A stretch of DNA of 64,000 bases from Paracoccus sp. TOH (GTDB lineage Bacteria > Pseudomonadota > Alphaproteobacteria > Rhodobacterales > Rhodobacteraceae): positions 726,001-790,000 of the forward strand of contig NZ_CP098360.1 in the NCBI RefSeq assembly GCF_030388245.1, written 5' to 3'. The stretch's first letter is position 1. The number at the start of each line of letters is the position of its first letter. A program made the position numbers and the translations under genes. Positions 54,445 through 63,089 of the stretch are shown piece by piece. Below the pieces are notes generated by a model that made no database searches, was not told the origin of the DNA, and was given only the letters and a program-made list of their open reading frames with translations.

Positions 54445-55368
54445 ATGCAGATCTATCTTCCGATCGCCGAGGTGGTGGTCAATGGTTTCACCCTGGTCGG
54501 GCTCGGCGGCATCGTCGGCCTGATGTCGGGCCTGTTCGGCGTCGGCGGCGGCTTCCTGATCACGCCGCTGCTGTTCTTCATCGGCATTCCGCCCGCCATC
54601 GCCGTGGCCACCGGCGCGAACCAGGTCGTGGCCTCGTCGGTGTCGGGCGTGCTGGCGCATGTCAAGCGCAAGACCGTCGACTTCCGCATGGGCTGGGTGC
54701 TGCTGGCCGGCGGCCTCGTCGGCTCGTCGGCGGGGGTGCTGCTGTTCAACCTGCTGTCGCGGCTGGGCCAGGTCGATCTGGTGGTGCAGCTTTGCTATGT
54801 CGTCTTCCTGGGCCTGATCGGCGCGATGATGCTGCAGGAGAGCCTGCGGGCGCTGCGCCGCCATCACCGCAGCGGCCCAATCAAGCCGATGCGCCGCCAC
54901 CAGCACGGCTGGGTGCACAAATGGCCGATGAAGATGAAGTTCCGCGCCTCGGGGCTTTACATCAGCGCCATCCCGGTGCTGCTGGTCGGGGCGGCGGTGG
55001 GGGTGCTGGGCGCGATCATGGGCGTCGGCGGCGGCTTCATCATGGTGCCGGCGATGATCTACCTGCTCGGCATGCCGACCAAGGTGGTCATCGGCACCTC
55101 GCTGTTCCAGATCACCTTCCTGTCGGCCTATACCACGCTGATGCATGCCGTCTCGTCGAACACGGTGGACGTGATGCTGGCGGTGCTGCTGATCGTCGGC
55201 GGCGTCACCGGGGCGCAGATCGGCACGCATCTGGGCGCACGGCTGCGGGCCGAGCAGCTGCGCATCCTGCTGGCGCTTCTGGTGCTGGCGGTCTGCGGCA
55301 AGCTGGCGCTGGACCTGTTCCTGCGGCCCGACGACCTTTATTCGATCACGCCGGGGGTGCTGAAATGA
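54445..55368 (+). CDS. TauE/SafE (TSUP) family membrane permease
   Basis: A 307-residue inner-membrane transporter of the sulfite exporter class. Two related halves each carry the family motif: GLMSGLFGVGGGFLITPLLF near residue 25 and GAIMGVGGGFIMVPAMIYLL near residue 190. About eight membrane helices are evident, and a basic His/Arg/Lys-rich cytoplasmic loop (RRHHRSGPIKPMRRHQHGWV) separates the halves. Substrates of relatives include sulfite, sulfoacetate and other organosulfur anions. ATG 54445 has only a weak ribosome binding site. It overlaps the next gene by four bases. Confidence 0.92.
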   Translation: MQIYLPIAEVVVNGFTLVGLGGIVGLMSGLFGVGGGFLITPLLFFIGIPPAIAVATGANQVVASSVSGVLAHVKRKTVDFRMGWVLLAGGLVGSSAGVLLFNLLSRLGQVDLVVQLCYVVFLGLIGAMMLQESLRALRRHHRSGPIKPMRRHQHGWVHKWPMKMKFRASGLYISAIPVLLVGAAVGVLGAIMGVGGGFIMVPAMIYLLGMPTKVVIGTSLFQITFLSAYTTLMHAVSSNTVDVMLAVLLIVGGVTGAQIGTHLGARLRAEQLRILLALLVLAVCGKLALDLFLRPDDLYSITPGVLK

Positions 55369-56195
55369 CCCGGCGCCGGTGGATGTTGCTGCCCATCCTG
55401 CTGCTTCCGATCCTGCTGATGCCGGGCCTGCCGGCAGAGGCCCAAACCCGCCCGCCGCCGCCGCACACGCCGACCCCGCCGCCGGCCGAGCAGATCGTCG
55501 CCGGCCTGTCGCGCGACGACGTGGACATCACCACCAGCTTCGACGGTTCCGAGATCATCATCTACGGCGCCATCAAGCGCGAGAAGCCGATCCCACCCGG
55601 CGAGCCGCTGGACGTGATCGTCGCGGTCGAAGGCCCGGCCCGCGCCGTCACCGTGCGTCACAAGGAACGCCGGCTGGGCATCTGGGTGAATACCGGCCGG
55701 GTCAGCATCGGCTCGGCCCCGACTTTCTATGTCGTCGCCACCACCCGGCCGCTGGACAAGATCCTGAAGCCCGAGCTGGACCAGCGCTTCCGCATCTCGA
55801 TCCCGCTGGCCATGCGCGCCTTTGCCGGCAAGAGCGAGGTGGCCGACGTGGTGCCCTATACCGAGGCCTTCGTGCGCCTGCGCCAGGAATCCGAGCTTTA
55901 CCGCCAGGATGACGGCGCGGTGCTGCTGGCCGAGCAGACGCTGTTCCGCGCCGATGTGCGCCTGCCCGCCAACCTGATCGAGGGCTTCTACAGCACCCGC
56001 ATCTTCCTGATGCGGAACGGCGAGATCATCGACAGCTTCCGCGCCCCCATCGAGGTGCGCAAGGTCGGGCTGGAGCGCTGGCTCTATCGCCTGGCGCTGG
56101 ACCAGCCCTTTCTTTACGGCATCATGTCGCTGGCCATCGCCGTGGCCGCCGGCTGGGGCTCCTCGGCCGCCTTCCGGCTGATCAAGCGGCCCTGA
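55365..56195 (+). CDS. TIGR02186 family (alphaproteobacterial TM) protein
   Basis: A 276-residue protein of unknown function with a signal peptide or first helix (RRWMLLPILLLPILLMPGLP), a Pro-rich stretch, a periplasmic beta-rich domain (VDITTSFDGSEIIIYGAIKR, VIVAVEGPARAVTVRHKERR) and a C-terminal membrane helix (LYGIMSLAIAVAAGWGSSAA). This is the layout of the TIGR02186 / Alph_Pro_TM family. Its ATG overlaps the TauE/SafE stop, so the two probably form a transporter and accessory subunit; the association is inferred from coupling, and I recall it in related genomes. Confidence 0.85.
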   Translation: MTRRRWMLLPILLLPILLMPGLPAEAQTRPPPPHTPTPPPAEQIVAGLSRDDVDITTSFDGSEIIIYGAIKREKPIPPGEPLDVIVAVEGPARAVTVRHKERRLGIWVNTGRVSIGSAPTFYVVATTRPLDKILKPELDQRFRISIPLAMRAFAGKSEVADVVPYTEAFVRLRQESELYRQDDGAVLLAEQTLFRADVRLPANLIEGFYSTRIFLMRNGEIIDSFRAPIEVRKVGLERWLYRLALDQPFLYGIMSLAIAVAAGWGSSAAFRLIKRP

Positions 56196-56204
56196 GACCG
56201 GGCG

Positions 56205-56224
56205 CGGGCCCTGACCGGGCCGCT
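56205..56224. terminator. Weak GC hairpin between convergent genes
   Basis: GCGG-G-CCC at 56205-56212 can pair with GGGCCGC ending at 56224 around a TGACC loop, with one bulge. It lies in the 29-base gap between the TIGR02186 and acyltransferase stops. There is no T tract, so it is only a possible bidirectional terminator. Confidence 0.25.
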
Positions 56225-57367
56225 TCAGGGCGAGAGCGCGCCGCGGCGGAACGGCCCCATCTCGGCCAGCAGCGCCAGTTCCTCGCCCACCGCGGCGCGC
56301 TCGCGCTCCAGGTAATCGGCGATCGCCCGGTGGAAGCCCTCGTCGCGCACCCAATGCAGCGAATGGGTCTGGGTGGGCAGGTAGCCGCGGGCCAGCTTGT
56401 GTTCGCCCTGCGCGCCGGCCTCGACGCGCGGGATGCCTTGGGCGATGGCCCAGTCGATGGCGCGGTGATAGCACAGCTCGAAATGCAGGAAGGGGTGGTC
56501 TTCGGTGCAGCCCCAATAGCGGCCGTAAAGCGCCTCGCGGCCGATCAGGTTCAGCGCCCCGGCGACGGGGCGGCCGTCGCGCTCGGCCAGGACCAGCAGG
56601 CAATCGTCGCGCATGGTCTGGTGCAGGATGTCGAAGAAGGCGCGGGTCAGGTAGGGCCGGCCCCATTTGCGCCCGCCGGTGTCCTGGTAGAAGGTCCAGA
56701 AGGCGTCCCAATGCGCGGGCCGGATCTGGTCGCCGGTCAGGCTGCGGATGGAACCGCCAAAGGCCTGGGCGCGCTCGCGCTCCTTGCGGATCGCCTTGCG
56801 TTTGCGCGCGGACAACTGGGCCAGGAAATCCTCGAAACTGCCATAGCCGCGGTTCAGCCAGTGGAACTGCTCGCTGGCGCGGGGCAGGAAGCCCGCCGCC
56901 TCGCCCAGCCGCGCCTCGGCCTCGGTGCAGAAGGTGACATGGGCGCCCGACAGGCCCGATTGCCGCGCCACCTGCGCCATGGCCTGCAACAGCGCCGCCT
57001 GCACCTGCGGCTCGGCGGCGATCAGCCGCGGCCCGCTGGCCGGGGTAAAGGGCACCGCGCATTGCAGCTTGGGGTAATAGCGCCCGCCCGCCCGCTCATA
57101 GGCCTGCGCCCAGGCATGGTCGAAGATGTATTCGCCCTGGCTGTGGGTCTTGAGATAGCAGGGCGCGACCCCCGCCACCTGCCCGTCCAGCCGCGCCACC
57201 AGATGGCTGGGATGCCAGCCCGTGCCCTCGCCGACCGAGCCGGAGGCCTCCAGCGCCGACAGGAAGCGATGCGTGGTGAAGGGATTGTCCCCGGCCCCGC
57301 AGCCGTCCCAAAGGGCGGCGTCGATGCCGGAAATCGCGGGCAGGACGGAAACGGTCAGTTCGCTCAT
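56225..57367 (-). CDS. FemAB-like/GNAT acyltransferase (DUF482 type)
   Basis: A 380-residue cytoplasmic protein resembling the DUF482 (FemAB-like) acyltransferases with two GNAT-fold halves. Recognisable blocks are NPFTTHRFLSALEASGSVGE, TGWHPSHLVARLDGQVAGVA, EYIFDHAWAQAYERAGGRYY, YPKLQCAVPFTPASGPRLI and LSARKRKAIRKERERAQAFG, then the second half with HFELCYHRAIDWAIAQGIPR and VEAGAQGEHKLARGYLPTQT. Substrate is unknown. ATG 57367 is the first residue of good family character, but no ribosome binding site is clear; starts at 57379 or 57385 are possible. Confidence 0.83.
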   Translation of the reverse strand: MSELTVSVLPAISGIDAALWDGCGAGDNPFTTHRFLSALEASGSVGEGTGWHPSHLVARLDGQVAGVAPCYLKTHSQGEYIFDHAWAQAYERAGGRYYPKLQCAVPFTPASGPRLIAAEPQVQAALLQAMAQVARQSGLSGAHVTFCTEAEARLGEAAGFLPRASEQFHWLNRGYGSFEDFLAQLSARKRKAIRKERERAQAFGGSIRSLTGDQIRPAHWDAFWTFYQDTGGRKWGRPYLTRAFFDILHQTMRDDCLLVLAERDGRPVAGALNLIGREALYGRYWGCTEDHPFLHFELCYHRAIDWAIAQGIPRVEAGAQGEHKLARGYLPTQTHSLHWVRDEGFHRAIADYLERERAAVGEELALLAEMGPFRRGALSP

Positions 57368-57424
57368 GCAGCGAAACATAGGCACGCCGCCCGGCTTTGT
57401 CAGCGGGCGGCGGCAAGCGGGGCG

Positions 57425-58183
57425 TCAGGGCGTTGCGGGCAGGTAATGCTCGAAGGTGATATTGTCGGCCACGCGCCGGGCCTCGGCCTCCTCGGCGGGC
57501 GAGCGCACCGTCCAGCACAGCACCGGCACGCCGCGCGCCTTCAGCGCCGCCACCGCCGGGTTCCGCAGATCCTTGCGGTCATGCGAGACGAAGGCGGCGC
57601 CGACGCGGTCGAAATCCGCGATCGCCGCCAGATGCGCGCGGGCGGGTTCGTCCAGCATCGGCCAATCCCCGGCCTGATAGCCGCAGGTGGTCAGCCCCAC
57701 CGTCACCCCCGGCGCCGCAGCATGGAAGGCCGCGACGCTGTGCGGGTTGAAGGACATCACCGCCACCGGACCGTCATAGCCGGAAAGCAGCCGCGCCACG
57801 CCGTCCTGCAGGTCGCCCACCTCGGCCGAGGAACGCAGGCTCTGGTCCTTGATCTCGATCAGCAGCGGCACCCGGCCCGCGACCTCGTCCAAGAGTTCGC
57901 CGAGCGTCGGGATCTGCTCCTCCGTGCCCATGATGCGCAGCATCGAGAGCGCGTCGATGCCCAGCGCGCTGACCAGCCCCTCGGCCCCGGTCAGGCGCGG
58001 CAGGTCGTCGTCGTGAAACACCAGCGCCGTGCCGTCCGCGGCGCGCTGGATGTCGCATTCGATGCCGTAGCCGGCGGCGATGGCGGCGCGGAATGCCGCC
58101 ATGCTGTTTTCCGGCACGCCCGGCCCGTGCAGCCCGCGATGGGCGATGGGCAGGCGCAGGAAATCCGGATGCAGCGCCATCAT
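57425..58183 (-). CDS. Glycerophosphodiester phosphodiesterase
   Basis: A 252-residue cytoplasmic GDPD that hydrolyses glycerophosphodiesters to sn-glycerol 3-phosphate and an alcohol. The catalytic pair and metal site are in LPIAHRGLHGPGVPENSMAA (HRG), GIECDIQRAADGTALVFHDD (E-x-D and HDD), and IPTLGELLDEVAGRVPLLIE with IEIK. The C-terminal VPVLCWTVRSPAEEAEARRV is typical. There is no signal peptide, which fits the UgpQ-like cytoplasmic type. The ATG overlaps the ridA stop by four bases. Confidence 0.93.
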   Translation of the reverse strand: MMALHPDFLRLPIAHRGLHGPGVPENSMAAFRAAIAAGYGIECDIQRAADGTALVFHDDDLPRLTGAEGLVSALGIDALSMLRIMGTEEQIPTLGELLDEVAGRVPLLIEIKDQSLRSSAEVGDLQDGVARLLSGYDGPVAVMSFNPHSVAAFHAAAPGVTVGLTTCGYQAGDWPMLDEPARAHLAAIADFDRVGAAFVSHDRKDLRNPAVAALKARGVPVLCWTVRSPAEEAEARRVADNITFEHYLPATP

Positions 58184-58620
58184 TCGATCTCGAACACCGC
58201 CTCGATCTCGACCGCGACGCCGCGCGGCAGGGCCGGGGCCGAGACGGCGGCGCGGGCATGGCGACCCTTGTCGCCGAACACCTCGACCATCAGGTTCGAA
58301 CAGCCGTTGACCACCTCGGGCTGGTCGGTGAATTCGGCGGTCGAATTGACGAAACCGCCCAGCTTCACCACCCGCTTCACCCGGTCAAGCGATCCCAGCG
58401 CCGCCCGCGCCTGCGCCAGCAGCGCCAGGCCGCAGCCGCGCGCCGCCTCGGCGCCGTCCTCGACGGCAAGATCGGCACCCAGCTTGCCCTTCAGCGCGCT
58501 GATCTGGCCGGAAACGAACAGCAGGTTGCCCGAGATCACATAGGGCACGTAATTCGCCGCCGGCGCCGGCGCGTCGGGCAGCGTGATCTCCAGCTCTGCC
58601 AGTTTCGTCTCGATGGTCAT
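58180..58620 (-). CDS. RidA family (YjgF/YER057c/UK114) protein
   Basis: A 146-residue protein of the RidA superfamily, which hydrolyses reactive enamine/imine intermediates. YVISGNLLFVSGQISALKGK and AARGCGLALLAQARAALGSL match the family, as does VKLGGFVNSTAEFTDQPEVV and the C-terminal ARAAVSAPALPRGVAVEIEA with VFEIE. The Arg that anchors the substrate carboxylate in RidA proper (in the R-x-A-V segment) is present as RAAVSA. This subgroup is longer at the N-terminus than RidA itself. GGAGGATGCG lies before the ATG. Confidence 0.9.
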   Translation of the reverse strand: MTIETKLAELEITLPDAPAPAANYVPYVISGNLLFVSGQISALKGKLGADLAVEDGAEAARGCGLALLAQARAALGSLDRVKRVVKLGGFVNSTAEFTDQPEVVNGCSNLMVEVFGDKGRHARAAVSAPALPRGVAVEIEAVFEIE

Positions 58621-58629
58621 CGCATCCTC

Positions 58630-59082
58630 CTACCAGTCGATGAATTCGCGGAAATCGCTCAGCACGATGCGCCAGGTGTCCAGCGCATCCTCGAAATTCT
58701 TGCGTCCGATGCCCTCGCCGGCAAGCCCGATATCCATCTCGACGAAGGGGTCGCCGGTCTCGTCCAGATAGACCTTGCCGAAGCGCTTGTCGCGGTTCCA
58801 CTGGTTGACCTGCTCGGTGGTCATCGGCGCGTCCAGGTCGAAGCCGGCCGAGAACTGGATCGAGGCGCAGGTCTTCTCGCATTGGTAGAAATAGACCGAG
58901 AAATGCGTGCCGTCGATGCGGCTGTCGATCAGCGGATCGCCCGCGGCATCGGTGCTGGGCTCGGCCGGCAAACCGAAATCCATCATCATCAGGCGGATCA
59001 CCTCGGGGTCGCCGACGACCTGCGCCTGCGCGGCGGGCGCCTGGATCAGCGCCGCCAATACCAGGGGAACCAGGGTTCGCAT
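58630..59082 (-). CDS. YbjN-like exported protein
   Basis: A 150-residue protein with a signal peptide (MRTLVPLVLAALIQAPAAQA, cleavage near AQA) and a compact alpha/beta domain: DPEVIRLMMMDFGLPAEPST, then FSVYFYQCEKTCASIQFSAG and TTEQVNQWNRDKRFGKVYLD. The last two resemble the YbjN (type III secretion chaperone-like) fold. Two cysteines (CEKTC) could form a disulphide. Function is unknown. Of two adjacent ATG codons, 59082 has the better spacing from GGAG. It lies between smc and ridA on the same strand. Confidence 0.75.
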   Translation of the reverse strand: MRTLVPLVLAALIQAPAAQAQVVGDPEVIRLMMMDFGLPAEPSTDAAGDPLIDSRIDGTHFSVYFYQCEKTCASIQFSAGFDLDAPMTTEQVNQWNRDKRFGKVYLDETGDPFVEMDIGLAGEGIGRKNFEDALDTWRIVLSDFREFIDW

Positions 59083-59127
59083 CATCTTCTCCGTCACGGA
59101 ATCGCGCGCTGATTACCGCTTTGCGCG

Positions 59128-62100
59128 TCAGGCCACCAGAGCCTCCGCGCGTTTCAGGTCGACGCTGACCAATTGGCTCACGCCCTGCTCGACCATGGTG
59201 ACGCCGAACAGCCGGTCCATGCGCGCCATGGTGACGGCATGGTGGGTGATCACAAGAAAGCGGGTGTCGGTGCGCCGCGTCATCTCGTCCAGCAGGTCGC
59301 AGAAACGGGTGACATTGGCGTCGTCCAGGGGCGCGTCCACCTCGTCCAGCACGCAGATCGGCGCCGGGTTGGCCAGGAAGACCGCGAAGATCAGCGCCAG
59401 CGCCGTCAGCGTCTGCTCGCCCCCCGACAACAGGCTGAGCGTCGAGAGCTTTTTCCCCGGCGGCTGGCACATGATCTCCAGCCCGGCCTCAAGCGGATCG
59501 TCGGATTCGACCAGCACCAGCCGCGCCTCGCCGCCGCCGAACAGATGCGTGAACAGCGTGGTGAAATTGGCGTTCACCGTGTCGAAGGCGGCCAGCAGCC
59601 GCTCGCGGCCCTCGCGGTTCAGGCTGCCGATGCCCTGGCGCAGCTTGCGGATCGCCTCGGTCAGGTCTTCTTTTTCGCTGGCCAGCCGGTCGCGCTCGGT
59701 CTCCAGCTCGCGCTTGTCCTCGTCGGCGCGCAGGTTGACCGCCCCCAGCGCGTCGCGGCCGTGGCGCAGCCGGGCGATCTGCTCCTCCAGCGCCTCGGCG
59801 GCGATCTCCTCGACCTCGCCCAGCGCCTCCAGCAGCGCCTCGGGCGTGGCCTCAAGCTCCTCGTGGATGCGCAGGCGGGCCGCGGATTCGGCCTCGGTGG
59901 AGGCTTCGCCGCGGGCCTCGCGGGCGGCGCGGGTCTCGCGCGCGTCAGAGGCGGCGCGCTCGGCCTCGCGCTCGGCCGCGGCGGTCTGGCGCAGCGCCTG
60001 ATCGGCGGCGGACAGCGCCTCGCGGGCGCGGGCCAGCCGGGCGGCCGCCTGGGCCTCGGCCTCGGTCAGCACCTCGCGGCGCTCGGCCAGGATCTCGGGC
60101 TGGGCCTCGGCCTGCTCCAGATCGGCGGCGGATCCGTCGCGGCGGGCGGCCAGTTCGGCAGCACGAGTGCCGGCCTGATCCAGCCGCAGCCGCCAGCCGG
60201 ATTCCTCCTTGGCGATCTCCTGCAGGCGCTTCAGCCGCGCATTCGCCTCGCGCCGCAGTTCGTCCAGCGCGCCGCGCCGGGTCAGGGTGGCGATGCGCGC
60301 CGCCTCGACGCCCATGCGGGCATGGTCCAGTGCCGTTGCCGCGGCGCCGCGGTCGGGCAGCCCGGCCAGTGCCCGCTCGGCCTCGGCCAGTCGGGTACGG
60401 GCGTCCAGCGCATCCTCGCGATGCCGGGCCAGCTCGGCGCGGGCCGATTCGGCGCGGCTCTGCGCCATGGACAGCTCGGATTCGGCGCGGGTCACGGCGC
60501 GCACGGCATCCGACAGCCCGCGCTCGGCCTCGCGCCTGGCATCGCGGGCGCGCTTCTCGGCTTCGGTGGCGGCCAGGTGGCGGTCGCGCAGCGCCTGATG
60601 CGCGGCCTGCGCATCCTCGGCGCGGGCCTGCGCCATCTCGGCCTGCTCGGTCAGCTCGGCCAGCTGATTGACCTTTTGCAGATGCAGCGCGGCCGAGGAC
60701 GCCGCCTCGCCCGCCAGCACCCGCATCCCGTCCCAGCGGAACAGGTCGCCGTCCCGCGTGACCAGCCGCTGGCCGGGGGCGAGCCGCGCCTGCATCGCCG
60801 CACCCATTTCCGCATCCGCGACCAGCCCGACCTGCGACAGCCGGCGGGCCAGCGCCTCGGGGGCCTCGACATGCGGTGCCAGCGGCTCGGACCCTTCCGG
60901 CAGCGGCTGCGGCGAGCCGTAGGCCGGCAGCCGGTGCCAGCCCGAGCCATCCTCGGCCAGCCCGACGGCCAGCCCGACAGCCAGATCGTCGCCCAGCGCC
61001 GCGCCGAAGGCGGTCTCATAGCCGCGCGCCACGCGCACCAGATCCAGGATCGAGCCGCCGCTCTGGCCGCGTTCCACCAGCCGCTTCAGCGCGGTCATTT
61101 CCGCGCTCAGCGCCGAAACCTCGCCCTCGGCCTCGGCCCGGGCCGAGCGGGCGGCGGATTCCTCGGCTTCCAGCGCCGCGCGGGCTTCCTCGGCCGCGGC
61201 CAGCGCCTCCTCGGTCTGCTCGACCCGCTCGCGGGCCTCGTCCTGCGCCGTCTCGGCGACCTCGCGGGCGCTCGCGGCCTCGGTGCCGGCCTCGCTGGCG
61301 CGGGCGGCGGCGGCCTCGGCCTCGGCGGCGGCGCGGGTGGCGCGGTCCTGCATCTGCCGCAGGTCGTGGACCAGCCGTTCGGCGGATTGGTGGCGGGCGG
61401 CAAGGCGGGCGGATTCGTCGGTCAGCTCGGCCAGCTTGGCCTCGACCTCGCGCAGCGCCTCGGCGGCTTCCTCGGCGGCGGTGCCGGCGGTCTCCAGCCG
61501 CTCCTCGTGGCCCTGCCCGGCCTTGTCCAGCTCGCGCTTTTCCCATTCCAGCCGCGCGATCACCTCGCCGGCATCGCGGTTCAGCGCCGATTCCCGCTCG
61601 ATGTCGCGGTCGAGCTGGGCGATGCGCGCCAGCAACGCCTGGATCGCCTGGGCGGCGCGGGCCTCGGCCTCGTCCAGCGCCTCGCGCTCGACGGTGACGC
61701 GGGACAGGATGGCGCTTGCGACCTGCTCCTCCTCGCGCAGCGGCGGCAGCTTCGCCTCGGCCTCCTCGCGGGCGGCGATGGCGCGGCGGGCCGCGGCCTC
61801 GGCATCGGTGGCGGCGCGGATCGCCTCGCGCAGCGCCTCGGCGGCGACGGCCTTGGCCTGATCGGCCTCGGCCCAGCGGCGATACAGCAGCACGCCCTCG
61901 GCCCGGCGCAGCGCGGCGCCGATCTCGCGATAGCGCGCGGCGGCGCGGGCCTGCCGGGCCAGGCTGGCGGCCTGGGTGGAGAGCTGGTCCAGCGTGTCGT
62001 CGACGCGGGTCAGATTCGCCTCGGCCGCGTTCAGCTTCAGCTCGGCCTCATGCCGCCGCTGGTAGAGGCCGGAGATTCCCGCCGCCTCCTCCAGCACCCG

Positions 62101-62631
62101 CCGACGCGCTTTCGGCTTGGCGTTGATCAGTTCGGAAATCTGCCCCTGCCGCACCAGCGCCGGCGAATGCGCCCCGGTCGAGGCATCCGCGAACAGCATC
62201 TGCACGTCGCGCGCCCGCACCTCTTTGCCGTTGATGCGATAGGCCGAACCGGCGTCGCGGGTGATGCGGCGGGTGATGTCCAGCGCGTCGGCATCGTTCA
62301 GCCCGGCGGGGGCCAGCCGGTCCTTGTTGTCGATGGTCAGCGTGACCTCGGCATGGGCGCGGGCGGAACGCCGGGCGGTGCCGGCAAAGATCACGTCCTC
62401 CATGCCGTCGCCGCGCATGGCGGTGGGGCGGTTTTCGCCCATGACCCAGCGCAGCGCCTCCAGCAGGTTCGACTTGCCGCAGCCGTTCGGACCGACGACG
62501 CCGGTCAGCCCCTCGTGGATGACCAGATCGGTCGGGTCCACGAAGCTCTTGAAACCATTGAGGCGCAGGCGGTCGAAACGCAATGCGAGGGGTCCACGAA
62601 GCTCGTTCAAATCCCCCGGATTCTTCGCCAT
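59128..62631 (-). CDS. smc: Chromosome segregation protein SMC
   Basis: A 1167-residue SMC ATPase that, with ScpA and ScpB, loops and organises the chromosome. The N-terminal Walker A is VVGPNGCGKSNLLEALRWVM, and the C-terminal signature and Walker B are LSLLSGGEQTLTALALIFAV and PICVLDEVDAPLDDANVTRF, followed by FLVITHHAVTMARMDRLFGV. Between them are two long Ala/Glu/Arg-rich coiled coils and a hinge around residues 515-640 containing GGSILDLVRVARGYETAFGA. The start is uncertain: ATG 62631 has a weak ribosome binding site, and the conserved part begins near LRFDRLRLNGFKSFVDP, which would suit a TTG about 20 codons later. No scp genes are adjacent. Confidence 0.95.
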   Translation of the reverse strand: MAKNPGDLNELRGPLALRFDRLRLNGFKSFVDPTDLVIHEGLTGVVGPNGCGKSNLLEALRWVMGENRPTAMRGDGMEDVIFAGTARRSARAHAEVTLTIDNKDRLAPAGLNDADALDITRRITRDAGSAYRINGKEVRARDVQMLFADASTGAHSPALVRQGQISELINAKPKARRRVLEEAAGISGLYQRRHEAELKLNAAEANLTRVDDTLDQLSTQAASLARQARAAARYREIGAALRRAEGVLLYRRWAEADQAKAVAAEALREAIRAATDAEAAARRAIAAREEAEAKLPPLREEEQVASAILSRVTVEREALDEAEARAAQAIQALLARIAQLDRDIERESALNRDAGEVIARLEWEKRELDKAGQGHEERLETAGTAAEEAAEALREVEAKLAELTDESARLAARHQSAERLVHDLRQMQDRATRAAAEAEAAAARASEAGTEAASAREVAETAQDEARERVEQTEEALAAAEEARAALEAEESAARSARAEAEGEVSALSAEMTALKRLVERGQSGGSILDLVRVARGYETAFGAALGDDLAVGLAVGLAEDGSGWHRLPAYGSPQPLPEGSEPLAPHVEAPEALARRLSQVGLVADAEMGAAMQARLAPGQRLVTRDGDLFRWDGMRVLAGEAASSAALHLQKVNQLAELTEQAEMAQARAEDAQAAHQALRDRHLAATEAEKRARDARREAERGLSDAVRAVTRAESELSMAQSRAESARAELARHREDALDARTRLAEAERALAGLPDRGAAATALDHARMGVEAARIATLTRRGALDELRREANARLKRLQEIAKEESGWRLRLDQAGTRAAELAARRDGSAADLEQAEAQPEILAERREVLTEAEAQAAARLARAREALSAADQALRQTAAAEREAERAASDARETRAAREARGEASTEAESAARLRIHEELEATPEALLEALGEVEEIAAEALEEQIARLRHGRDALGAVNLRADEDKRELETERDRLASEKEDLTEAIRKLRQGIGSLNREGRERLLAAFDTVNANFTTLFTHLFGGGEARLVLVESDDPLEAGLEIMCQPPGKKLSTLSLLSGGEQTLTALALIFAVFLANPAPICVLDEVDAPLDDANVTRFCDLLDEMTRRTDTRFLVITHHAVTMARMDRLFGVTMVEQGVSQLVSVDLKRAEALVA

Positions 62632-62680
62632 CGGGGCGCCCGAGTCAACACAAACCCCAGATATGGCGGGCTTTCGGCGG

Positions 62681-62689
62681 TTATCCACA
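62681..62689 (+). promoter_or_regulatory. DnaA box between smc and lrgA
   Basis: TTATCCACA is a perfect match to the high-affinity DnaA box. A second, degenerate TTCACCACA lies 20 bases further on (62701-62709); both are followed by AGA. They sit in the divergent 104-base region, about 50 bases above the smc ATG. Confidence 0.5.
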
Positions 62690-62735
62690 AGATTTGAGGG
62701 TTCACCACAAGAAATACGCTGCTAATCTGACCGGC

Positions 62736-63089
62736 ATGATTCCCGCGCTTGCCATCATCCTGGTCTTCCAGCTTGTCGGAGAGGTTGCCACCCGCAGCCT
62801 GGGTCTGCCGCTGCCCGGCCCGGTGCTGGGGCTGCTGCTGCTGGTGCTGTCCTGCAGCCTGCGCCCGGCCCTGGCCGAGATGCTGCGCCCGGTAGTCACC
62901 GGCATCCTGGGCCATCTGTCGCTGTTCTTCGTGCCGGCCGGCGTGGGCGTGGTGGCGCATCTGGGCCAGTTCCGCAGCGACGGGCTGGCGGTGGCGCTGG
63001 CGCTGACCGTCTCGACGGCGCTGGCCATCGCGGCGGGGGCGCTGGTGTTCCGCGCCGTGGTGCGCTGGACGGGCGGGGCCGAGGAATGA
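62736..63089 (+). CDS. lrgA: LrgA/CidA family holin-like membrane protein
   Basis: A 117-residue membrane protein with four helices. The family features are VFQLVGEVATRSLGLPLPGP and VLGLLLLVLSCSLRPALAEM near the start and LGHLSLFFVPAGVGVVAHLG (the conserved L-F-F-V-P-A-G-V-G-V) in the middle. Members modulate murein hydrolase activity and cell lysis or export small metabolites with their LrgB/CidB partner. The ATG overlaps nothing upstream; the stop overlaps lrgB by four bases. Confidence 0.92.
   Translation: MIPALAIILVFQLVGEVATRSLGLPLPGPVLGLLLLVLSCSLRPALAEMLRPVVTGILGHLSLFFVPAGVGVVAHLGQFRSDGLAVALALTVSTALAIAAGALVFRAVVRWTGGAEE

Noticed and set aside
57385..57518. Upstream extension of the FemAB-like gene
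   Set aside because: The extra residues are not family-like and there is no better ribosome binding site; kept only as a start alternative.
59173..62697. 1174-codon plus-strand open frame antisense to smc
   Set aside because: Low-complexity Leu/Gly/Gln/Ala-rich translation mirroring SMC coiled-coil codons; no start signal or motifs.
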